Shown: positions 52,312 through 61,216, counted from the first letter of the stretch. The stretch is 64,000 nucleotides of DNA from Fibrobacter sp. (GCA_017475045.1 JAFVGH010000034.1:36839-100838); one strand, 5' to 3'. Translations and numbers: made by a program. Notes: generated from the letters alone by a model not told the origin.

Positions 52312-53889
52312 TTAGTTGCGATAATGCTCATCGTTAACAAAGAAGGTATGATATCCACGCCCACGGTCATAAAGCTGGGTTTCGGAATCGATACTGAACT
52401 TGTTGTCGTACTTGTCATATACATAGGACTTGAAGAAGAGGCTGTGAGCCTCACCGGCCGTACCCTTGTAAGTGATTGTCACCTCAACAAGCGTACTTTC
52501 CTTATCTGACATGTTCCCGGAGATAGTATAAGGTGTTTCGGCTTCCGCATCAGCCGGAGTAGCGGTACCGCCGGTAATTGTGAAGAGGCTCGGATCAAAG
52601 GCTGTGGGTTCAGCCTCAGTTCCGCCATAAACCTCGAGCTCCCATTTGCCACCAAGAGGAAGCATAACCTTGAACGAGAAGGACACGGTCTCTCCATCCT
52701 TGAAATACCACTGCTGGCGATAAGGATCCTTGACACCATTGCCAACGTTCAGGCCATCGGGACCGCCGTTCTTAGCACCAACCACGATGAACTGCGTGGC
52801 CTGCGGAAGATCCGCGGCATCAGCAGAAGCATTTTCGGTCTCCCACTCCAGCACTTCGAGCTGCAGGGTGATGTAGTTGAAGTACCAGCCGGTAGGCAGG
52901 ATGACGCCGTTCATCCGGTGCTTCTTGGCGCCATCGAAGGTCATCCAAGTAGTTTTGTCATTTTTAAGAAGTTTCAAAGTCTTGGTACCCTCGTTGGTGT
53001 AGAAGGTAACTTTCAGGTTGGTAATGTCCTGTGGAAGGGCAAAGACATTGAACGTAAGGTTGGGATTATCCTTGTCGAGGGTAATACCGTCGCCCAAGGT
53101 AGCCTTGACGGTCTTGGCAGCATCACTAGCCTTGACGTAGGTCCACTTCCCATCCGTTCCGCATGTGGCCGTGAAACCACCGGAAAGCTCGGAAGAGGTA
53201 GAGGTGAACTCTACTTCGGTAATGGTAACGGAATATGCCGCCGCAGCCTCATCATCCTGAGGAATTCCAAGATTGAACTCGAAGTCAGTAAATGCAGGAT
53301 TGAACGGGAGATCCACAGTCTTGCCGGCCTTGGCACCGCTGACATATCCCAGCATTACAGCCTGCTGCATATCAGGAGCATAGGCTTCGGTAGTCGCATT
53401 CTGGGTCAAAGCTTGCTCGGCTTCAATCTTAAGCTGAATTGCATTGTTGTCCATGTCCAGAAGGGATGCCTTGTCCGCCGCCAAAGCGGGATAAGCAGCC
53501 CATAACGTGCTGCCCGGGTTCTCCTTCGGATACACCAGGCCACTGCCGGTAGGATCTGTGATAGTAGCGATACTCTTCTCGTCGGATTCGGTGATTGTGC
53601 CGATTGTGTACACGGCCAGGTTCGAGTTGCCGGCGAAGTAAGGAGTACCCCCCGTACGAACGGTAGCGTTTTCGCTCCAGACCATGATCTTGTCACCTGC
53701 GGTCCAGTCGATGCGCTCCTTACCGTTCTTGATCACGCCGCTATAGGCGGTACGGGTCTCATAACCCGTGCTCGCGCTGAAACGGACGAGGTTGTCGGAG
53801 TCGTTGTTGATTTCGGGTCCTTTCTGACATCCGGTCAGGGAAAGGAGGATGCCTGCGCTCAGCAGGATGATGTTTGTGAACTTTTTCAT
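52312..53889 (-). CDS. Fimbrillin-like lipoprotein, first gene of minus-strand cassette
   Basis: This 525-residue lipoprotein has the signal KKFTNIILLSAGILLSLTGC (Cys21). Its opening matches the fimbrillin-like (Mfa-like) family: RFSASTGYETRTAYSG, then RIDWTAGDKIMVWSENATVR. It also has SELSGGFTATCGTDGKWTYV, VFALPQDITNLKVTFYTNEG and a C-terminal YDRGRGYHTFFVNDEHYRN. The paralogue at 54968-56548 shares these, with YDRGRGYHTFFVN exact. As first gene of the cassette it could be the main stalk subunit; that is inferred. The ATG at 53889 follows AGGAGG nine bases upstream. Confidence 0.8.
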   Translation of the reverse strand: MKKFTNIILLSAGILLSLTGCQKGPEINNDSDNLVRFSASTGYETRTAYSGVIKNGKERIDWTAGDKIMVWSENATVRTGGTPYFAGNSNLAVYTIGTITESDEKSIATITDPTGSGLVYPKENPGSTLWAAYPALAADKASLLDMDNNAIQLKIEAEQALTQNATTEAYAPDMQQAVMLGYVSGAKAGKTVDLPFNPAFTDFEFNLGIPQDDEAAAAYSVTITEVEFTSTSSELSGGFTATCGTDGKWTYVKASDAAKTVKATLGDGITLDKDNPNLTFNVFALPQDITNLKVTFYTNEGTKTLKLLKNDKTTWMTFDGAKKHRMNGVILPTGWYFNYITLQLEVLEWETENASADAADLPQATQFIVVGAKNGGPDGLNVGNGVKDPYRQQWYFKDGETVSFSFKVMLPLGGKWELEVYGGTEAEPTAFDPSLFTITGGTATPADAEAETPYTISGNMSDKESTLVEVTITYKGTAGEAHSLFFKSYVYDKYDNKFSIDSETQLYDRGRGYHTFFVNDEHYRN

Positions 53890-53905
53890 GGTTGGTCCTC
53901 CTTTT

Positions 53906-54085
53906 TTACTCCCAGTAGGATTCCACATCATCATTAACATAGGAGAGGTCATGCTCCACGAGCTCATGGCCCAGGATGACAGCTCTCGTGTTGTCTTTGA
54001 CGGAATCTCCTAACAGGTCCGCTTCCAACTGGATTCGGACCTCCTGGATTACCCTCGGGGTTACGAATTGCTTTTTCATACGCAT
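53906..54085 (-). CDS. Small leader peptide gene of minus-strand cassette (59 aa)
   Basis: This 59-codon gene is the first of the minus-strand cassette. It reads MRMKKQFVTPRVIQEVRIQL, EADLLGDSVKDNTRAVILGH and ends in YVNDDVESYWE. It is exactly as long as its partner at 54774-54953, and 42 of 59 positions are identical by my count. It has no signal peptide and no cysteine. The stop is 16 bases before the fimbrillin ATG. The ATG at 54085 is preferred because the equal length matches the partner; 54079 is the alternative. Function unknown. Confidence 0.82.
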   Translation of the reverse strand: MRMKKQFVTPRVIQEVRIQLEADLLGDSVKDNTRAVILGHELVEHDLSYVNDDVESYWE

Positions 54086-54120
54086 AAATCGATTATGTTT
54101 GTTCTAGTCTTATCTATTTC

Positions 54121-54182
54121 CTTCCTTTTATGGCCATGATGCGAACCAAAAACACTGTAAGCGGTTTTGGCCGAGCATCACA
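54121..54182 (-). promoter_or_regulatory. Possible hairpin in the minus-strand leader
   Basis: In the leader RNA the stretch GATGCTCGGCCAAAAC can pair imperfectly with GTTTTTGGTTCGCATC around a loop of about 10 bases. It lies between the predicted transcript start and the small gene. It could affect expression of the cassette; support is only the pairing. Confidence 0.35.
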
Positions 54183-54213
54183 TCACCCAAAAATGGCCAT
54201 AGTTTTCAATGTG

Positions 54214-54244
54214 CAAAGATAATTATAATAATGGATTATACAAA
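54214..54244 (-). promoter_or_regulatory. Promoter of the minus-strand fimbrillin cassette
   Basis: On the minus strand TTTG is followed after 19 bases by TATCTTTG, a full match to the Bacteroidetes sigma-ABfr consensus. The transcript would start near 54207, about 120 bases before the small gene. Confidence 0.72.
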
Positions 54245-54601
54245 TAAAATAGAGAAAATCTCTACTCGGACAAGCGGAAAGATTTTCAAAAACGAACGAA
54301 TAATGATGCATAATCCCCTAAATACTAACGATTTGAAACCCATTCTTCCCCGAGCACAAGGGGAAATGCCGTTCTACAAGCAAGAAATGCCCATATTTAG
54401 ACTAGACAAAGATAATTTCTTCGACTGATTTCTTCCGGAATTCTATCCGGATAACCATACTATGAAAAACAGGAGGGTCAGAATATTCAGAATTCCGAAC
54501 AGAATATGGCATATTTCTTCTAAGTGCCAAAAAAACAGAAAGATAGGACGCATCTCGAGTATTGAGGAGCCTCTGATCAGACAAAAACTGGTTAAAAAAA
54601 T

Positions 54602-54633
54602 TTTGTAATAAGAATTAAATTTCTTTAAATTTG
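54602..54633 (+). promoter_or_regulatory. Promoter of the plus-strand fimbrillin cassette
   Basis: TTTG is followed after 20 bases by TAAATTTG, a full match to the Bacteroidetes consensus. The transcript would start near 54640, about 135 bases before the small gene at 54774. Confidence 0.72.
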
Positions 54634-54639
54634 TGCCAG

Positions 54640-54719
54640 TTTTGGTGTGCCTGACAAGAAGAACATCACCCCCGCCGTTCTGGCGATCCTTCCGAAAACT
54701 TTTTGTCGGCACCCCAAAA
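54640..54719 (+). promoter_or_regulatory. Imperfect inverted repeat in the plus-strand leader
   Basis: TTTTGGTGTGCCTGAC at 54640-54655 pairs with GTCGGCACCCCAAAA at 54705-54719 with one mismatch and one bulge. The arms enclose 49 bases and lie just after the predicted transcript start, so the leader RNA could form a long stem-loop. Its role is unknown. Confidence 0.4.
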
Positions 54720-54773
54720 TATTGGTGTAAACTGCAGATTTAAAGAATGTAAGTTAAAGCAATATAATCGATT

Positions 54774-54953
54774 ATGCTAAAGAAAAAACATTTTGAAACT
54801 CCGATGGTCCTCCAGGAGGTCCAGATCCAACTGGAAGCAGACTTGCTAGGAGGATCCGTCAAGGAAAACACGAGAGCCATCATCCTAGGCCATGAGGTCG
54901 AGGATCATGATCTAGGTTATGTGAATCAGGACCAAAGTTCCTACTGGGAGTAA
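54774..54953 (+). CDS. Small leader peptide gene of plus-strand cassette (59 aa)
   Basis: This 59-codon gene is the first of the plus-strand cassette. It reads MLKKKHFETPMVLQEVQIQL, EADLLGGSVKENTRAIILGH and ends YVNQDQSSYWE. It is the mirror-image partner of 53906-54085, with identical length and about 71 percent identity. It has no signal peptide or cysteine. Its stop lies 14 bases before the fimbrillin ATG, with AGGAGG in the gap. Retention of the SYWE end and the QLEADLLG core in both copies shows selection on the peptide itself. Confidence 0.82.
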   Translation: MLKKKHFETPMVLQEVQIQLEADLLGGSVKENTRAIILGHEVEDHDLGYVNQDQSSYWE

Positions 54954-54967
54954 AAGGAGGACGAATC

Positions 54968-56548
54968 ATGAAGAGAATTACAAACATCCTCCTGCTGAGC
55001 GCAGGTATCCTCCTTTCTCTGACGGGATGTCAGAAAGGAAACAAAGCGGAGAACACCGGGAATCTCGTCCGGTTCAACGCAAAAACGGGGAATGAGACCC
55101 GTACCGCTTATAGCGGTAAGATTACCAACAACTTTGAGCGCATCGATTGGAAGGCCGGCGACCAGATTATGGTCTGGAGCGACAACGCGACTGTCCGGCA
55201 GGGTGGCACACCCTATTTCTCCGGGAACAGCAATCTTGCCGTGTACACGATTGGCTCAATCACCGCCAGCAACGAACAGAGCATCGCCTCGATTGAGGAT
55301 CCCGCCGGCAACGGTCTGCAGTATCCGAACAATAATTCGGGCAGCACGCTCTGGGGCGTATATCCAGCTTCCGCTGTGACGGCCTCCCCTTCTGGCGGCA
55401 GTGTTTCCTTCACCATCGACGCCGAACAGACATTGGCAGAGAACGACAATACCGTTACCTCCGATTCGAATCCCTATGTGGACTTTGTCCCTGATATGGA
55501 CCAGGCATATATGGTTGCCTATGTCAGTGGCGCCAAGGCCGGCAAGACTGTGGATCTCCCGTTCAAACCGGCTTTCACCGACTTCGAATTCAACCTTTCC
55601 ACCAAGTTGGATTATGACCTGACCGTTACCGCCATAGAGATAACCTCCACCTCCACGGCCCTTTCCGGCGGCTTCACGGCCTCTTGTGGGACTGACGGAA
55701 CTTGGACGTATGCCATCGCCGATAACTCCAGCAAGTCTGTCAAGGCGATTCTTCCCAACAGTGGTTTTACCATCAATGCAGCCAATCCCTATCTTTCCCT
55801 CAACGTCTTCGCCCTGCCGCAGGACCTGACCAACCTGAAGGTCACCTTCTACACCAACGAGGGAACCAAAACCTTGAAGCTGCTCGATTCCGACAAGACT
55901 ACCTGGTTATCATTCGCCGGTGCCAAGAAACATAGACTCAACGGCATCCTTCTGCCTACCGGCTGGGTCTTCAGCTACATTACACTGGATCTCAAAGTGC
56001 TGAGTTGGGAAGCCAAGGAGATTGATGGCGTCTCCGGTGAGTTCCCGCAGACCACGCAATTCTCAGTTACCGGTGAAGGTGTCATGAACGGATACAAAGA
56101 TCTGGGACAGGGAGATGCTGACAATCAGGATCCTTACCGCCAGCAATGGTATTTCAAGCCCGGCCAGACGGTAGAGGTATACTTTAAAGTGAATCTTCCT
56201 GCGGGCGGAACCTGGGAGGTCGTGCCTATGGGCGGCACGGAAGCCAATCCCGTCGAGGCCGATGCGACTCTTTTCACGATCCGGAATGTTTCTCCGGCCG
56301 TCAACGGCGTCGCGACTGTTGCAACCAACCTCTATGGCCCCATCGCTCAGACCGGCAGTACGGACGTAAAACTGGAGATCACCTACAACGGTACTGATAC
56401 CAATCCCCACAGCTTCTATTTCCACACCTATGTGTACAGCGGCGCGAACAGAACCGGAACCAAGTATAATGTCGATTCCGAGACACAGCTGTACGACCGC
56501 GGACGTGGTTATCACACGTTCTTCGTCAACAATGCGTTGTATAAATAA
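54968..56548 (+). CDS. Fimbrillin-like lipoprotein, first gene of plus-strand cassette
   Basis: This 526-residue lipoprotein has the signal KRITNILLLSAGILLSLTGC (Cys21) and the fimbrillin-like opening RFNAKTGNETRTAYSG, then RIDWKAGDQIMVWSDNATVR. Further parts shared with the copy at 52312 are VAYVSGAKAGKTVDLPF, VFALPQDLTNLKVTFYTNEG and the C-terminal YDRGRGYHTFFVN. It is the paralogue in the same position of the mirrored cassette. Probable surface fimbrial subunit. AGGAGG lies eight bases before the ATG. Confidence 0.8.
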   Translation: MKRITNILLLSAGILLSLTGCQKGNKAENTGNLVRFNAKTGNETRTAYSGKITNNFERIDWKAGDQIMVWSDNATVRQGGTPYFSGNSNLAVYTIGSITASNEQSIASIEDPAGNGLQYPNNNSGSTLWGVYPASAVTASPSGGSVSFTIDAEQTLAENDNTVTSDSNPYVDFVPDMDQAYMVAYVSGAKAGKTVDLPFKPAFTDFEFNLSTKLDYDLTVTAIEITSTSTALSGGFTASCGTDGTWTYAIADNSSKSVKAILPNSGFTINAANPYLSLNVFALPQDLTNLKVTFYTNEGTKTLKLLDSDKTTWLSFAGAKKHRLNGILLPTGWVFSYITLDLKVLSWEAKEIDGVSGEFPQTTQFSVTGEGVMNGYKDLGQGDADNQDPYRQQWYFKPGQTVEVYFKVNLPAGGTWEVVPMGGTEANPVEADATLFTIRNVSPAVNGVATVATNLYGPIAQTGSTDVKLEITYNGTDTNPHSFYFHTYVYSGANRTGTKYNVDSETQLYDRGRGYHTFFVNNALYK

Positions 56549-56563
56549 TAAGCAGGATCAGTT

Positions 56564-59020
56564 ATGAAAAGAATCATTACATATATTTCTATTTTGGCGG
56601 CGGTCCTGTCAGCGGGCGTTTCCTGCACGCGGGAAGCCATTGACGGCAATCAGGACGGCGGTGAACTTGTGCTCCGTTTCCGGACCGAGGAGATGAGCAC
56701 CAGGGTTACGGTCTCCGATGTCGCTCCCGTCGACGGAGTAGGAGCTGAAAACGCAATTGAGCATGTGGACTACTTCTTCTTTGCCGATGCCAATCCCGCC
56801 AGCCAGGCCATTGTCTCCGGCCGTTTGTCCGGAGATGAACTTACGAAGGTTGAAGGGAGCGAGACCGAGTACAAGTACGGTTTCAACACCGAACTCGCTC
56901 AATTCAAGGCCTTGAAAGGTCAAACCTATCTCTATGTCCTGGTCAATTATCCGGACGAAATACAAGTGAATACGATGAACGGCCTGCTCGAGCTCCCCAT
57001 CTCTACGGATTTCACGGAGGCGCAGACTTCCTTCGTGATGGATTCTTACGACAATGGAGATGAATCCGGGCTGCTGAAGCTTACCCCGAAGTCGCATGAA
57101 GAACAGCGGACGGTGGAAGTCAAACTCGCCAGGGCCGCAGCAAAACTCGTTCTGAACGTCAATGTCAAGAATACTTTCGAAGATGCTTCCGGCAATGTCT
57201 GGAAGCCGGTCACTAGCCAGATGTGGGTGAACTTTGTGAATGCCCGCAATCACACGACGGTGGATGCCGAGGCGGTAGCATTCGATGACAAGGCGTATTA
57301 TTTCAATACCGTCCAAAAAGCCCCCACGGCTATCACTGCGGTGGATGGTGATCACACCAGTTTTGTGGCCGATGCAGTCTACACGTATCCGCAGACATAT
57401 AACACCACGGATGTCACGGCCCCTTACTTCAAGATCTTCTGCCCTTGGATTTGCGACAAGAAGGGCTTGAATAACTTCTTCTATAAGATTATCCTTCCCG
57501 ACCTGGGATCCTTCCAGAGGAACAAGATTTACAAAATGACAGTGGACCTGTCCGTCATCGGCAGCACCGAGGACGACTGGGCATTGGCGACCAATTACAT
57601 CTACGTGTCCGATTGGTGGACTCCTTCTGAAATCGAAACGAGTTTTGAAGGAGCCATGTATTTGGATGTTCCCGTGAAGGAATATGAGATTTACGGTGTG
57701 AACGAAGTTTACATCCCGGTCCTTTCCAGCAACAACATTCAGGTAACAGGCATCACGGGTTCAAAGACCAATCTCTATACTGGGGATAGCGAGTCCGTAT
57801 CAGGAACGACGACAGATGTTTCAAAGGAAGGTTTCAAGTTTGTCCACGCGCTCAACACTGACATGACGTCTAGTGACTATGACTGCACCCCTATTACATT
57901 CACGATGACAGTGAAGCATACGGAAGGCGGTCTTAGTAAGACGATTCAAGTGAAGGTTGTTCAGTATCCGTCTATTTATGCTGTAGAGGATCCCAGCAAT
58001 GGATATGCGTATGTGAACAGCTATACTTACGGCAACACTTCGCAGTATAACCAAAGCGGAACTTACAGAGGCGGAAGATACAGGAGTTACCAGAATGGCA
58101 GCAGGGTTGGTTATATGGCGTATAATAATAATGGTGATGAACTCGCTTCCATCAACCAGGGAGATGGCCTGAACAGTAATTATAGTCAATATGTTGTCAC
58201 CGTAAGCGTCCTTCCTCCCGGATATAAAGTTGCCGGAATGGAAGAAGACGTCGTCATCGGAGATCCGAGAGGAGGACAGCTCGCGAATAATTATTTGGGA
58301 TATGCCACCGGAACCAATGGACAGCGAATCAACACTGTGCAGGAGAATTATAAACCGGCCTCCTCCACGACACAGAATGTAATTGCCCCTGCAATTCGTA
58401 TTGCGTCTTCTTGGGGCGCGACGACTTATCTGAATAATTTTGATCGTGCAGAAGAACGGTGCGCCGCGTATCAGGAGAATGGATATCCTGCAGGACGTTG
58501 GCGTTTGCCCACAGTCGCCGAGATTGATTTCCTCATTCGTCTCTCCACATATGAGCATATACCCGCTTTGTTTACTACGGACAAACAGGATATTTATCAA
58601 TCTAATAGAGACGCCTCAAGTATTACGTATTCCTTCACTTATTATAGCTCGTATTGGTCCAATGGACCCTCTGTATATGCGGGTAAGCCTTATACCGATG
58701 ATGGGCATTCTTCCGCTTATGAGATGGGTGGTACTGAAATAACCATGACGGCACCTGAAAGTCAACAAACATATTGGTCTGGTTGGAATCGATATACAAA
58801 TTATGGTTATTATTGGTGGGTGCCCTACGATAACGATTTTGGATACGCTTATATTGGACATACATTGCCTTTGGTTACAGCCAATTCGGGATACTTTGAA
58901 CCACACGTACGTTGCGTTTATGACGAGTGGTACTGGAGTTCCACGAAGTACAATAATTCCGGACAGCCCATCACTGGCACCGGAACTCCCGCCCAGCAGT
59001 GGATTGGCTATATATTTTAA
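56564..59020 (+). CDS. Fimbrillin-type lipoprotein with C-terminal FISUMP/DUF1566-like domain, second gene of plus-strand cassette
   Basis: This 818-residue lipoprotein has the signal KRIITYISILAAVLSAGVSC (Cys21). Fimbrillin-like stretches are HVDYFFFADANPASQAIVSG, YLYVLVNYPDEI and VKLARAAAKLVLNVNV. The C-terminal domain has RCAAYQENGYPAGRWRLPTV, then HVRCVYDEWYWSS, as in its paralogue at 49945. Between these it has a tyrosine-, serine- and glycine-rich insertion (about 695-775, for example YSSYWSNGPSVYAGKPYTDD) that makes it 35 residues longer than the partner and would vary the exposed face. It is likely the tip or minor subunit of the cassette. Confidence 0.78.
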   Translation: MKRIITYISILAAVLSAGVSCTREAIDGNQDGGELVLRFRTEEMSTRVTVSDVAPVDGVGAENAIEHVDYFFFADANPASQAIVSGRLSGDELTKVEGSETEYKYGFNTELAQFKALKGQTYLYVLVNYPDEIQVNTMNGLLELPISTDFTEAQTSFVMDSYDNGDESGLLKLTPKSHEEQRTVEVKLARAAAKLVLNVNVKNTFEDASGNVWKPVTSQMWVNFVNARNHTTVDAEAVAFDDKAYYFNTVQKAPTAITAVDGDHTSFVADAVYTYPQTYNTTDVTAPYFKIFCPWICDKKGLNNFFYKIILPDLGSFQRNKIYKMTVDLSVIGSTEDDWALATNYIYVSDWWTPSEIETSFEGAMYLDVPVKEYEIYGVNEVYIPVLSSNNIQVTGITGSKTNLYTGDSESVSGTTTDVSKEGFKFVHALNTDMTSSDYDCTPITFTMTVKHTEGGLSKTIQVKVVQYPSIYAVEDPSNGYAYVNSYTYGNTSQYNQSGTYRGGRYRSYQNGSRVGYMAYNNNGDELASINQGDGLNSNYSQYVVTVSVLPPGYKVAGMEEDVVIGDPRGGQLANNYLGYATGTNGQRINTVQENYKPASSTTQNVIAPAIRIASSWGATTYLNNFDRAEERCAAYQENGYPAGRWRLPTVAEIDFLIRLSTYEHIPALFTTDKQDIYQSNRDASSITYSFTYYSSYWSNGPSVYAGKPYTDDGHSSAYEMGGTEITMTAPESQQTYWSGWNRYTNYGYYWWVPYDNDFGYAYIGHTLPLVTANSGYFEPHVRCVYDEWYWSSTKYNNSGQPITGTGTPAQQWIGYIF

Positions 59021-59043
59021 TACTATATAGAATGGACAGAATT

Positions 59044-61194
59044 ATGAAAAAGGTTTTATATATACTTTTTGCGGCCGTTGCCATGGCGACAGCCTGCACC
59101 CGGGAAGCGGTTCCTGAGCAGCAGTCCGTTCTGACAACGACTGTAGCTCCCAAGGAAGGCGACTTGATGCGGGTGACTTTCACTGTCACCGTTCCCGAAA
59201 CGGATCTCTTTGCGACGCAAACAAGGGCGCCGTTCGGCGAGCAGCCCAATATCGGCGCAGGAGACGTGTATGTCGCCGTCTTTGGTGCCGGCGAAAGCGA
59301 TGGTGTTGGCGGCAGCCTCCAGAATTTTCTAAAAGCAAGGATCTTGTACGATCCGGCAACCTACCTGGAGCCTCCCATCCGTCATAACGAGCATGACCCG
59401 TATCAATCGACACCTACCGGAACTGGCTCTTTCAAATATAAATATGAGGTTCTGATGCCTCTCTCCAATGATCCTCTGGTCCTCGACTTCCTGGTTGGCG
59501 CTTGCGACAGTCAAGGTGTTCCATACACCTTGGACCATCCACTCCCGGTCGGTTATGAGAGAGAAGTGATGCCGCAGGTCTACGCTATGGGCGAGCAGGC
59601 AGGCTATTGGCAGCGTAAACGGATCAGTGGTGTTTTCCCGAAAATAGTCAATGGGGAATACAAAATGACCGAGTACACTTCGGACGGTCAGGTTCTTCCG
59701 ATTCAGGATCAGGATTATATTGCCGATGATATCGCAGAATTGCAAGAGGTTAAGCTTATCCGCAATTTCGCGAAAATTACTTATAAGTCTTCGGCGGATG
59801 CCCCGTTCACAATCCACTCTTTCATCCTTGTGGACACCCCTAAAACCAGTGCATTAGCTCCGTATTCCTCTACAACGGGTTACAATACCGCCTATACCAC
59901 GGCTTCCGATGCCGGTGTAATCATGAGTGCTTATCGTGGCTATGTACTCTCTCACGAGCTCAATTCCGGTATCGAAGGGAAAACCTTCATTACAGCCAGT
60001 TCGGGTGATCCCCGGAATTCGTACGGTTATATGTATGAGCGTACGATTCCGACCAATTCGGATCCCGCGTTTGCCGAGTCCGGTGCAATCTTGTACGTCA
60101 CATGGAATGACCTGAGCTGGGTGACCAATACCGAGCTTTATAATTCTTTAAATAGTAATCCCAACCGATACTATAAGGTTTCTTTCGTGGACAATAACGG
60201 CTATGTGCCGATTTTACGCAATATCGAGTATCGATTCGAGGTCTCCAGCATCGTCGCCGATACCCATCCGACCACTGCCGCAGAGGCTTATGCCGGTGCT
60301 TTCTTGGGCGATGTCTCCGCTAACATTACCACATCGATGTTGGATGATATCAGCAATAACAAATCCAGAATCGTCATTGGCGGCCGGGATGGTAATCATA
60401 TGAGTTACACTGCCATCGGCGCGGATAATTCGTTTGACATCGACTTTTACTTTTATCCCGTGAGCGGAAACGATGAGGTTGTCGTCACCAACGGGAAAGC
60501 CTCAACGGCGGCCAACGGCGCCATGGTCACGATCACGAAAGACGTGGAAACCGTCGGATCTTATACACAAGCCATTAGAACGACCTCGAATATCCGCGTC
60601 ACTTCCAACACGGACGGAACTGATAATCATGGTACTATTACTGTGTCGCTGGAAGATTCCGAGGCCGGAGTAGTCAAGAAGGGCAAGTTGAAAATTCTGG
60701 GACAGGTAGAAGGATTCCGCCCGCTGTACCGTGAAATTGAATTCACCGTTATGGAAAAGCAGGAATTCGAAGCCGGAGATATACAGGCCTCCGCCAGCCC
60801 GTTGGGGTCTGACGCAATGAATCAGGCCACGACCGTAACCATTGTTCTTCCCGACGGTCTTCCCCGTGATATCTTCCCGTTGCAGATCAAAATCGAGGCC
60901 CGGAACAACGCCCTGACCAGTATTCCGGACAATACGGTCACTCCCGCTATTTCCGCACTTCCGGTAAAGTATGGGCCCTCGGCATTCGGTGGTTCCAAAT
61001 ACAATTATTACTTCGTCAAGACCATCACATTTGACGACTACGCAACGCTCTCCGGTACATCTTACGTGTACACGAACGAATTCCCTTGCAAGTTCAAGAC
61101 TCGTCTCAGCAGCGGCAACGCTACTACCATCAAGATCAACGACCTCAAAGAGGAATTCTTCGTGGAGAAGACGCTCACCCTCTCCGTTCAGTAA
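59044..61194 (+). CDS. Fimbrillin-type lipoprotein, third gene of plus-strand cassette
   Basis: This 716-residue lipoprotein has the signal KKVLYILFAAVAMATAC (Cys18). It shares PLSNDPLVLDFLVGAC, LIRNFAKITYKSSADAPFTI, RPLYREIEFTVMEKQEFEAG and LPDGLPRDIFPLQIKIEARN with the third gene of the other cassette, and ends with a strand-like TTIKINDLKEEFFVEK. The start at 59044, 23 bases after the preceding stop, gives the lipoprotein signal. Role in fimbria assembly or anchoring inferred. Confidence 0.75.
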   Translation: MKKVLYILFAAVAMATACTREAVPEQQSVLTTTVAPKEGDLMRVTFTVTVPETDLFATQTRAPFGEQPNIGAGDVYVAVFGAGESDGVGGSLQNFLKARILYDPATYLEPPIRHNEHDPYQSTPTGTGSFKYKYEVLMPLSNDPLVLDFLVGACDSQGVPYTLDHPLPVGYEREVMPQVYAMGEQAGYWQRKRISGVFPKIVNGEYKMTEYTSDGQVLPIQDQDYIADDIAELQEVKLIRNFAKITYKSSADAPFTIHSFILVDTPKTSALAPYSSTTGYNTAYTTASDAGVIMSAYRGYVLSHELNSGIEGKTFITASSGDPRNSYGYMYERTIPTNSDPAFAESGAILYVTWNDLSWVTNTELYNSLNSNPNRYYKVSFVDNNGYVPILRNIEYRFEVSSIVADTHPTTAAEAYAGAFLGDVSANITTSMLDDISNNKSRIVIGGRDGNHMSYTAIGADNSFDIDFYFYPVSGNDEVVVTNGKASTAANGAMVTITKDVETVGSYTQAIRTTSNIRVTSNTDGTDNHGTITVSLEDSEAGVVKKGKLKILGQVEGFRPLYREIEFTVMEKQEFEAGDIQASASPLGSDAMNQATTVTIVLPDGLPRDIFPLQIKIEARNNALTSIPDNTVTPAISALPVKYGPSAFGGSKYNYYFVKTITFDDYATLSGTSYVYTNEFPCKFKTRLSSGNATTIKINDLKEEFFVEKTLTLSVQ

Positions 61195-61216
61195 TACTGA
61201 GCACATACAAAACAAA

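Larger units (their letters stand above)
54086..54773. other. Divergent intergenic region between the two cassettes
   Basis: This 688-base region separates the two head-to-head cassettes. It is clearly AT-richer than the flanking genes. It holds a promoter facing each way (54214-54244 and 54602-54633), leaders of about 120-135 bases before each small gene, and hairpins in both leaders. The sequence ATAATCGATT lies just upstream of the first ATG on both sides, in mirror orientation. The centre (about 54250-54600) contains nothing I can name: no good repeat, no gene with convincing support, and no flanking inverted repeat that would make it invertible. Confidence 0.7.

Noticed and set aside
54231..54428. 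A 65-codon open frame in the divergent intergenic region
   Set aside because: Its start lies next to the minus-strand promoter, it has no ribosome-binding site or plus-strand promoter of its own, and its product has no pattern shared with the other small genes.
54443..54712. An 89-codon minus-strand open frame in the same intergenic region
   Set aside because: It covers the plus-strand promoter and leader, and its AT-rich hydrophobic product looks accidental.
54086..54773. Invertible promoter region between the cassettes
   Set aside because: No pair of inverted repeats flanks either promoter. The repeat at 54640/54705 lies after the plus-strand promoter and encloses only leader sequence. 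No recombinase gene is nearby.
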